Shown here: piece by piece, positions 45,502-55,600 of the stretch
Position numbering within the stretch: the first letter of the stretch is position 1
Layout: each line of letters opens with the position of its first letter
Assembly (NCBI GenBank): GCA_037693485.1
Contig: CM075346.1
Location: forward strand, 46,298,001 to 46,362,000
Length of the DNA stretch: 64,000 nt
Direction of reading: 5' to 3'
Origin: Kitagawia praeruptora
Lineage: Eukaryota > Streptophyta > Magnoliopsida > Apiales > Apiaceae
Notes under the pieces: generated by a model
The model's input: only the letters and a program-made list of their open reading frames with translations
Database searches by the model: none
Told to the model about the DNA's origin: nothing
Program-made: the position numbers and the translations under genes

Positions 45502-45813
45502 TGTACATATACTGAGATGATTAATCAAATTGTCTCTATATTGTGTGTATGAATTTTTGGATGGTCCAAAGAATCACAGACCACAAACTGCAGAACCTTG
45601 GAAATTGTTGATTACAAAATACATGCGAATTGTTTATAGGAGTTGCCGCCTTGAATTATCACCCCAAGATACACTGAAATTTATAACATAATGAATCACG
45701 AGTCTATGTGTACGTATACATTTACTATATATACAGTTGCCCAACCCAACTATAATTAATTTGTTAATTATAAGGATAACAAGAATATCCCATACTGCAT
45801 AAGATTAATATTA

Positions 45814-46007
45814 GGAAAATGTTGACGACAGCCCTTAGGGCTATGGTTAAGGTGTTATGTGGTAGTTTTTAATTGGTTCAAGGTTGTGCCCCACTTGCAA
45901 AAAAGTATGTGCCTCATGCATTCACATAAATCATCCAATAAAAAATCCACCACATGACAAAAATTAATCCTTAAACATAGCCCTAAGGGCTGTTGTTAAC
46001 CGGATCC
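45814..46007. mobile_element. Mutator-like MITE, 194 bp, copy 2
   Basis: Same element as 16028-16221 with scattered substitutions. Its own perfect 9-bp TSD is TTAATATTA (45805-45813, 46008-46016). Confidence 0.87.
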
Positions 46008-46313
46008 TTAATATTATGGATATATGTGAGATCGATGAAACATTCCATCCAATCATCAAAATTATAAATTACTCCATCTCTTTAAAAATTTTCCGACTTC
46101 TAATGATTAGATTATGCGGGAACTAAAAGAAGAGGAAGATTGTACTTTGCTCCCTTGTAGACTGCATTATATATGGAGTATATTGTTTATGTTCCCTCCT
46201 CTTCTATTACTCCAAGCGTCTCTTAATTTTAGTATCCATTCAAGCTACCCTAATCTACACTCAGGGGCGGAGCTACGTAAACAGCAATCGCTCACCCTGA
46301 ATTCTGAGAAGTA

Positions 46314-46560
46314 TTACTCCCTCCGTCCCTTTTTACACATTTGCAACACACATATTAATAAAGTTTTAATTATATAATTTGTTTCCATGTTTGCCCTTGA
46401 TATTAAGAGGAGTTATGAATGTCTATATTAAATATTAGAAATAAAGGGATATATATGAAAAAATTGGTAAAAAATGTATTCGAAAAAGGAATGTGACAAC
46501 TATTTAGGGACAATTTTTTTTTTTTGCAAATATGCCAACTAAAAAAAGACGGAGTGAGTA
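46314..46560. mobile_element. Stowaway-like MITE, 247 bp
   Basis: It begins TACTCCCTCCGTCCCTTTTT and ends AAAAAAGACGGAGTGAGTA, between TA dinucleotides. The interior is A+T-rich without a gene. Confidence 0.75.
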
Positions 46561-48690
46561 ACTTTTTTTTTAACCAACTGAAGAAAGTGGTGTCAATAAA
46601 CTAATAGTTATGTATTTTATGTGTTTTTTTTAAAATAAGGTAACTATATTATCTATTTGTTTAAACTTTTGTTAATCTGTTACATTTTATTAAGTATCAT
46701 TTATTTGAATTTGAATTCATTTTTTCCTTCAAATTTTTCCTTTAATAACATTATTTAGTATCTTAATTGTTTTTTTAAATAGTCAATTAATGTATAAATA
46801 CAAAGCAATTTCTATGCTATACAAAATTTGGTATTGAAAATTTTTAACTAATCCTAAAATAATTTTCTCCCGCCCTCTACACTAACATTATTATGTAAAT
46901 AATTAAAATTGCATTTAAATATAAATAATGTATATAGGACTCGATCATAACAACCGTCGTTTTTATTATTGTTGGTTTTTTAGTATAAAAATAGTGCTAT
47001 ATATATACTTTATTTATACGCATATGATAGGGCTTTTCAAGAGTTATATGTTCTTCAGGTTTAAGTTGATCCAGTTCTGTTCCTATTGTTTAATTGGGTT
47101 GATTCAAATTAAATGTAGGGTTGGGAAATCTTATTTTTCAGAAATAAGTTACTTATTCTGGAAAAAAGTTAGTAAATATGTACTTTTTTCTGAAATAAGT
47201 AACTTATTTTTGCAAGATAACGAATATTAAACTCCTCATACACATTTTTCTCTAAAAAAAATTATGTAAATACGAAATTTTTTCCGAAATAAGTAACTTA
47301 TAAGTAGTTCCTCATAATTGCCAAACGGGCACGTAATGTGATGAGATTTGAAGTAAAAAAATGTTAAATTTTTTAAATTTAGGATATTTCATTTGATATT
47401 ATTGTAAAAATGATTTTTTTCATTTGGTATCATTTTTCATGTAATACTATTTACTAGTTATAAAATGGTAGCATTTGGAATTTCTTTTTCAATTTTTATT
47501 TTTTGATCATTTCATTTCTATCATTTTAATGTCTTATTTGAAAGTAAATGCTTCATTTCTTATTACATCTATTTTCTTTACATCTTCCCTCAATCTTTAT
47601 ATATTTCATTCCATTTCATTTAATCTTTAATTTGATAGATTTCATTCGATCTATTCCATCGTATTCAATTCAACGACCACAATATTAAAATTACAAAAAC
47701 ACATTTTTCCAATTTCATGTTCACCTCTGAAAGCCGGACCTGAAAGCGGGACCAAAAAATAAAATTTTAGAACATATATTTAGGTATGGGGTTTGTTGGG
47801 GAATAGTATATCGAACAAAACACATATTGATCTGTAGATATTTTTTCCCATTCTATACACTTTTAACTTATATTGAGTTTCCTGACAAAAAAAAAACTTA
47901 TATTGAGGGGTAAATTTTCACCATGATTTTGAAAATGAATACTACTACTTCCTTCTTACTTCTTTCTAACTATTTTGCTCAAACCTCATAAAAATTAACT
48001 TCATACTATTTTAAATTTCTCACTTGCACATTTTAATTTTTCCTCTTAGATTTTCTAATGTGTGTCTACCTATATATATCCCGTTCTTCCCAACCAAAAC
48101 AGAACATAAATTGAATGGTAACATTTATGTGAGAAGGAAATTAAGATAAAAATAAAAATCCAAGGGAACATTAATGAGATGAGATTGTGGGAAGGATGGG
48201 AAGGTCAGAGATTCCACTTTCTTAATGGATGAAAGGGATGGGGCAATACATCCCCACTTGATGATTTTGTTATCCTTGACCAAGCCATACATATATTTAT
48301 TATTAACATTTCATTTCTCTCCTTATGATTCTCCTACCTTCTGCCATTCTGTAACAGAATCCATGAATCTATTGTATATATTGATGCAGGCAATAGATAC
48401 AGTACAATACCTTTCTCTTCGAATCAATTCTATTCTTTAAGACAAAAAAAGAAAATTATCTTTAATATTAACAGCCAAATAACTTCAAAAGTACCGGGAA
48501 TTTTGGGAGCAGTTAAAAAACAAATTCGTGCTGGTTTGGACACGATTCAGAATGGACAATATCATACTAATGGGAAGTTAATAGGTGTTGCGCGGCTGAT
48601 ATCAGAGCTGATGGTTAAGAAGTTGATCCCGATGTTGCGGGATGCAAGTTGTGTGGTGTGGAGGCTCTCCAAAATTGCGATTGGAGATCT
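46561..48690. other. Non-coding A+T-rich DNA
   Basis: No supported gene. 47125-47300 contains several copies of AGAAATAAGTTACTTATT-like palindromes, perhaps a decayed foldback element. The rest is T-rich. Confidence 0.5.
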
Positions 48691-48693
48691 TAA

Positions 48694-50108
48694 GGGCCTG
48701 TTTGGATTGAGGGTTGAGGAGGGATGGGTTGGGTTGGGTTAGAATGGGATGGGTTGGGTTGAACCCTTACCATGTTTGGATGTAAGGGTTGAGTAATGAA
48801 GGGTTCAACCCTTACCTTATTTGGATGGAGGATTAGGTTGAGAAGGGTTATAATATAATTAATTATTATTTTTTTGGGAAAAAATATTTTCAAATCAATA
48901 TTTTTGAAAAAAATATTTCGGAATCAATATTTCGGGAAAAAAAATTCCGAACCAATATTTCGGGAAAAAAAATTTCTCAATCAATATTTCGGAAAAAAAT
49001 ACTTCAGAACCAATCTTTCGGAAAAAAATATTTCCGAACCAATATTTCGGAAAAAAATATTTCTGGATCAGTATTTTAGGAAAAAATATTACCGAACCAA
49101 TATTTCTGAAAAAAAATATTTCTGAACGAATATTTTGGAAAAAATATTTACGAAAAAAATATTTCCGAAATATTGGTTCGGAAAAAAATATTTCTGAAAT
49201 ATTGGTTCGGAAAAAAATATTTCGGAAATATTTGTTCCGAAAAAAATATTTCCGAAATATTGGTTCCGAAAAAAATATTTCCGAAATATTGGTTCGGGAA
49301 AAAATATTTCCGAAATATTGGTTCGGGAAAAAATATTTCGGAAATATTGGTTCCGAAAAAAATATTTCGGAAATATTGGTTTGGAAAAAAATATTTCGGA
49401 AATATTTGTTCCGAAAAAATTATTTCTGAAATATTGGTTCGGGAAAAAATATTTCGGAAATATTGGTTCCGAAAAAAATATTTCGGAAATATTGGTTCCG
49501 AAAAAATATTTCCAAAATATTGGTTCGGAAAATAATATTTCCGAAATATTGGTTCGGAAAAAAATATTTTTTACCGAAATATTGGTTCGGAAATATTTTT
49601 TCCTGAAATACTGATCCAGAAATATTTTTTCCCAAAATTTTGGTTCGGAAATATTTTTTTCGGAAATATTGGTTCAGAAATATTTTTTCCCGAAATATTG
49701 GTTCGAAAATATTTTTTCCCGAAATATTGGTTCGAAAATATTTTTTTCCGAAATATTGGTTCGGAAATATTTTTTCCCGAAATATTGGTTCGAAAATATT
49801 TTTTCCCGAAATATTGGTTCGAAAATATTTTTTTCAGAAATACTGATCCAAATATATTTTTTTATTGTTGTTATTTATTAGGAAATATTTTTTTATTATT
49901 GAAATATTTTTTCAACCAAGTCCAACACCCCAAATCGGGGTGTTGAAATGCTCCCTCATTTACATTATATTAGAACCCTCTCCTAACCCCTTACCAACCA
50001 CTATAAACCCAACCCTCCATTTTAAATTTCTATCCAAACAAGGGTTGTCAAATTTGAACCCCTCCCAACCCAACCCATCCCTCCCCAACCCCCGATCCAA
50101 ACAGACCC
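48694..50108. mobile_element. Harbinger/Tourist-like element, 1415 bp, filled with minisatellite
   Basis: The ends are GGGCCTGTTTGGATTG and ATCCAAACAGACCC, with a 3-bp TSD TAA (48691-48693, 50109-50111). Both the termini and the TSD fit PIF/Harbinger-derived elements. About 150 bp at each end is G-rich or C-rich respectively (GGGTTGGGTT against AACCCAACCC) and can pair. No transposase is present. Confidence 0.75.
48870..49905. repeat. 29-bp minisatellite array with orientation switches
   Basis: The unit is close to GAAATATTGGTTCGG plus AAAAAAATATTTCC, repeated about 35 times. In the left part ACCAATATTTCGG predominates, then from about 49165 the complement GAAATATTGGTTCGG. From about 49590 the A-run is replaced by a T-run. 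Units are self-complementary. Since 29 is not a multiple of three, all frames read the same 29-residue cycle, which explains the overlapping long frames here. Confidence 0.9.
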
Positions 50109-50113
50109 TAACG

Positions 50114-51090
50114 CTGTGCTCCCGAGATTTTTCAGGAAAGAAGAGAAGAGAAGAGATAGGGAGAGAAAAGAAGAGAAAGGTAATAATAGAAGAAAATGAA
50201 TCTCTCATGTGCTCCCGAGTTTCGAGTGAAAGAGTTTCTATTGTAATCTTTCTAGTGTTCCCTAGTTGGAAAGAAAAGAAAATTTTCCTACATATTTACT
50301 ATAATACCCTTCAAAGTATTATTATATATTTTATAAATTTTACAAAACTTATGTGAATGGAGCTTAACAAGCATCCGCTTCCACTAGCTTGATTCTTGAA
50401 TATCTACATTTGCGTAAGCTGTACATTAACAATTCTTCAACCACACCCTCTGTTTTAGTTTTGATATTCCAGTTGGTTGACTAAAATTATAAAAAGAATC
50501 CAACAATATAAGAAAATTGCAAGTCAACAGTAACTAGAAGAATTAAAGATAATATCTTTATTAAAGTTATCCTTATCAAAGTATCAATCACTGGGCACAC
50601 AAGTAACAAAAACAATTAATATATATAAAAAAAGAAACACTAACAATGTAAACCACTTGATGGACATGCAGCTTCTACAAGATCACTTCGTAGATTTACA
50701 ATTTATAAGACCAGAGGCATAAATGTTGGAGAATGGTGATTCTATGAAAGAATCATATTCAACAAATGAATCAACAGTTTGAGAAGAAGTCGCAGCAGAG
50801 AGCCAGAGAGTTGTGAGAGAGTTGAGAAACCCACGACCCTTTTATTAATCGATAGATAGATATGGGTATTTTTGGGTAATTGAAATAAGTGATATACGAT
50901 AAGTTCCCTTCCATCCCAATCTTTCCAATTTTGGAGAGAAAGTTTTGGGCTCAAAATCTATCCAATCTCCTTTTCTCTTCCGTCCGCTTCTCTCCTTCAT
51001 AAAACTCTGGAGCACGCCCTGAAAAGAAAATTTCAAAAATTTCCACCCAAATCTCTTCTCTTCTCTCCCAATTTCAACTCGGGAGCACAG
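50114..51090. repeat. Region bounded by inverted CTGTGCTCCCGAG
   Basis: CTGTGCTCCCGAG at 50114 and its complement CTCGGGAGCACAG at 51078-51090 face each other, with AGAGAAGAGAAG tracts inside the left copy and their complement inside the right copy. It may be a MITE or a decayed TIR element, but no TSD is found. Short open frames here are not convincing. Confidence 0.4.
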
Positions 51091-51176
51091 TGTAAAGGTC
51101 ACAAGTTTTGTGGTTCTTGGATTGAGGAGAGATTGTAAAGTGGGTGTCAACCTAAATCCCACATGGATAAGATAAA

Positions 51177-51775
51177 TACTTCCTCTATCCCATTTTATGT
51201 GAACCTCTTTCCTTTTTGGGACGTCCCAAAAAGAATGAACTTAATATACTTACTATTTTTTAACACTACTTCTCACTATTACACCAACTACTTCTCCACT
51301 TTTTTACTCCCACCGTCCCAAAATACATGTACTTTTTGTAAAAAAAATTTGTCCCAAATTACATGTCCCCTTCTTCTTTTCATACAAATATATCTTCTTT
51401 CTATACAAATTTAAGTCTAATTTTCCAAAATTATCTCTATATTTGTATTTTCAATGTTTGACTTCTTTAAAACTTAACTTTATTCTCATTTTTCAATTCA
51501 TTTATTAAGGTTATTTATTGAAAAATCTTATCCAACCAACCTTTTTCTTAATATGCGTATTTTTTTCAAAAGGGGCATATAAATTGGGACGGAAGGAGTA
51601 CTAAATAAACACTATTACACCCACTATCTCCCTCCACTATCTCAAATCTATTATTAAATATTTATAGGTTCCACCACTTAACCCACTTTTCAACTAATTT
51701 TATTTCTTTTTAACTACATTTTCTTAATCTCCGTGAAAGTCAAACAAGTTCATACAATTTGGGACGGAGGGAGTA
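51177..51775. mobile_element. Stowaway-like MITE containing a second one
   Basis: The outer element runs from TACTTCCTCTATCCC to GGGACGGAGGGAGTA (51775). It contains another at 51305-51600 with TACTCCCACCGTCCC and GGGACGGAAGGAGTA ends, each at TA. Confidence 0.7.
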
Positions 51776-52127
51776 AAAATTATTTTGAATATTAGAAATC
51801 AAACAACTCCAATAATATGTGACGGATTTGGTCACAATCCAAAATGGATAATATCATACTATTATGAAATTAATGAATACTAGCCAGTAACCCGTGCGAA
51901 ACACGGACTGGGCGAACACGTGTAAATTATCGATAATAAAATAATTAATGAATATTATTTAAATATGTATTTGTAAACAATTGAACTATAAAAACATATA
52001 ATAAATAAACATTATTAAATTATGTAGTTATAGGGAATTGAATACGGGTAAAATTAAAAAATTAAAATAGATAAATAAATAAATATAATTAAGTAGTTCT
52101 ATTTAAATATAAACTTGTAGAGAATTG

Positions 52128-52642
52128 TGATATGGGCTAAAAGTAAGCCCTAAGACACATTTAATGTGGCATTAATTAGACCTAGAATGGTCCAAACGTG
52201 GGGCCCACCAGATGGGCCCAAACCCTAATTATAATATTAATTTCGTAAATAATATTAGGGGTAATAAACAGCCCAGCAAATAAGAGTCAAACAAGAATAT
52301 GATTCTTGCCTGACTTAGCCTCCAAGATACATATTCTAACATGGAAACTGATTCATACATGGAAGGAGACTAGAACCTTCTTCTAGTCGGTGACTTGCCC
52401 ACCAAGTCACCAAACCCTACTACGATTTTAGGGCTTCTCAGCCTATATAAAGGGTCTGACCCCTCATCCTAGAACTACGTTTTCTTGGCTTGATTCTCTA
52501 ATACAGAGATACGTAGGCATTCTGTGAGGACCGTTAGTCTCGAACGCAGAAGCAGCCATAAAAGCACGAAGCTCACGAACCCTAGCCTTAAATACACAAA
52601 CCCTAGCCGCAATAATTTAAACCTAGTTTTTATTCCACAACA
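52128..52642 (+). repeat. Tat left LTR (515 bp)
   Basis: It begins TGATATGGGCTAAAAG and ends TATTCCACAACA. It contains CCTATATAAAGGG near 52442-52454, a likely TATA box, about 190 bp before the LTR end. It differs from the right LTR at 52173 (T against C at 62807). Confidence 0.95.
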
Positions 52643-52644
52643 TT

Positions 52645-52660
52645 TGGCGCCGTCTGTGGG
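52645..52660 (+). other. Tat primer binding site
   Basis: TGGCGCCGTCTGTGGG begins two bases after the LTR. The first eight bases match the complement of a tRNA 3' end of the Asp type; I am not certain of the tRNA. Confidence 0.75.
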
Positions 52661-52675
52661 AAAAAGACATCAACC

Positions 52676-55600
52676 ATGGTTCAAACACGAAGAACTGCTC
52701 CAGGCGCTACAGAGCCAATCGCTACCGAGGCCCTACCTCTTAGCTCTGCTCCGCCCCTTACTGAACAAGTACTTCCGACATCTGAGCAAGTACCTCCGGC
52801 ATCCGGAACTATCGTTTCGTACCAAGTTTCTCAACCCTTAGGGACGACTACCCATGTTGAGAGTACGCTACCTCCGATCATCCACACAGTTCCAGGGACT
52901 AACCCCCCTCAGACGAGGATTTCTTCTCTGATTGTAGGTCCCAACAACCTTACACGAGGGGTTCAGATCCATACTACGGATCTCCCCATAAGCACCAATC
53001 CAACATATGGGATGTCCAATTATGGAGCTGGACCGAGTGGGCATGCCCTGTATATTCGTGATCGAGATTATCGCGATTTTTCTGGTCCTTATTCAGATGA
53101 ATCATCTTCTGACGATGATTACGAGCGTGATGAAGCCCCAAGGAGGCGACGTGCAAGTAAAGAGCCTATGGGGAGAACTCGAACTATCCATGATGGACTC
53201 ACTTCAACAGTTGCTGAGAGGATCAAGGCTTATGAAGCCGAGATCTTAAAGTTAAAGGAAGATATGGCCAGGGAGCAAGCCAGATCAAATCTGACTTTGC
53301 CACCTCCCACGTCAGGACCGATTCCCTTCATAGATCTGGAGAGACCTCTAAGGAGGCAAAGAAGGACTACCATCCCACCTGAAAGAACTACAAGGGTGGA
53401 AACCCCTAAAAGCAACCATAAGGATCTGATGCCACTTGGGGACCCTGATGATCCCACACCTCCGTTTACTGAAGACGTGATGAATGCTCATATCTCAAAG
53501 AAGTTTAAGATGCCAACAATCAAAGCTTATGATGGAATGGGTGATCCTGCCAACCACGTTAGGACGTTCTCAAACGCACTGCTGTTGCAGCCTGCAAGCG
53601 ACGCTTTGAAGTGTAGGGCTTTCCCTCAAACTTTGTCAGGCATGGCTCAAAGATGGTATAGTCGGCTTCCTGCAAACTCGATTGGTTCCTTTAAGGAGTT
53701 GAGTGCTGCCTTCATTAGTCAGTTTATTAGCGGAAGAACGCATGAGAAAAGCTCTGCATCTCTTATGTATGTGGTACAAGGGAAGAGCGAAAGTCTGAGA
53801 GACTACCTTAAGAGGTTCACCAAGGAGACTCTGAACATCACTGATCTGGACAATAAGGTTGCAATGGTAGCCTTGGAGCATGGTACCACTGACTTATACT
53901 TTAAGAGATCGTTGGCAAAACATCCCCCGGAGAATATGGCTGATCTCCAACGAAGGGCTGACAAGTACATCAAGGCCGAGGATAGCACGAAGAAGGAGGT
54001 CACATTAGGCAATGGTCAGGGAAACAATGATACAAAAAAGCGTAAGCAAGGGCAGGAGTACGATGCTAGGGACAAGTATCCCCGAACCAGCAAGGACTCT
54101 GATTCGCCACCAAAAAAGAACTTGGGGCCAAGGTTCTCTGACTATGCAAGGTTGAATGCCCCTAGAAGTCAAATCTTGTTGGAAATTGAGAAGGATAAAG
54201 ACTTCCGATGGCCGAAGCCACTCAGGGGAGACCCCGCAAAGAGGAATAAGGATCAGTACTGTAGGTTCCACCGAGATGTAGGACATGACACGGATGATTG
54301 TAGACAGTTGAAAGACGAGATTGAATTCTTGATCCGTAAAGGAAAGCTGAACAATTTCACAAAGGGTGGAGATCATGGAACCCAAAGAGGGGATTACAAC
54401 AGGAGAAACAATGACAGGAGGGATAACGATCGTGACCGCAACACGCAGCCCCGAGGGCCAGTTATCAACATGATCTGGGGAGGCCCAACAGCGGCCGGTA
54501 CAACCCGCAATTCTCGAAAGGCATACGCAAGAGAAGTGATGCATATTGTGGGAGAGGCCCCGAAGCGTGCTAGAACAGAAACCGTGATTGGTTTTGATGA
54601 CTCTGATCTGGAAGGGGTGAAATTCCCCCATGATGACCCATTAGTTATAACCCCTGTGATTGGGAACTCGGAGGTAAAACGAGTCTTGATAGACAATGGG
54701 GCTTCTGTTGACATTCTGTTTCATGATGCGTTTGTGAAGATGGGATATACCGATTCTCAGCTAACTCCGACTAACATGCCTATTTATGGGTTCAACGGGG
54801 TTGAGTCCAAGGTCGAGGGTACTATCCAGTTACCCGTGACAATCGGGCAGGAACCTAAGGAAGCTACTCAAATGCTAAACTTTCTGGTAATTAAGGCAGC
54901 CTCGACTTATAACGCAATCCTGGGAAGGACTGGACTTCATGCGTTCAAGGCTGTTGCCTCAACATATCACATGAAGATTAAGTTTCCAACCCGAAACGGG
55001 GTTGGAGAACAGAAAGGCGACCAGAAGATGGCAAGAAGTTGTTATGTGTCCGCCCTAAGAGCTGATGGAGTCGGGGGGCAGGTACTCCCAATTGAAGACA
55101 TGGATGTCCGTAGTGATGATGAACAGCGAGGAAAGCCAGCAGAGGATTTAATACCCGTCCCTCTAGAGCTGAGCGACCCGGAGAAGGTTACATACATAGG
55201 AGCATCTCTGAGGGAACCCCTGAAGGGCGAATTGATAGCATTCTTGCAAGAGAATAGCGATGTATTTGCTTGGACAGCAGCAGACATGCCAGGGATTGAC
55301 CCCCAACTTATAACTCATAGGTTGAACGTCGATCCTGAACGGAAGAAAATAAAGCAGAAAAAGAGGAATTTTGCTCCTGAAAGGCAAGAGGCCATTAAGC
55401 AAGAAGTTGATAAGCTTTTGGAAGCTGGGTTCATTGAGGAGATTCAGTTCCCTGAATGGTTGGCTAATCCCGTCATGGTCAAGAAAGCGAATGGAAAATG
55501 GAGAATGTGCATCGACTTCACAGATTTGAACGATGCATGCCCAAAGGATTGTTTCCCTCTACCAAGGATTGACACCCTAATAGATGCTACAGCTGGACAC

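Noticed and set aside
48874..49946. Several overlapping long reading frames in three frames, rich in Lys, Phe and Tyr
   Set aside because: They are by-products of a 29-bp repeat, which reads as the same cyclic peptide in all frames. There is no codon structure and no recognisable domain.
50112..51162. Short ORFs in both directions that could be a small gene
   Set aside because: The sequence is purine- or pyrimidine-biased with inverted ends; frames lack domains and are explained by AGAGAAGAG-type tracts.
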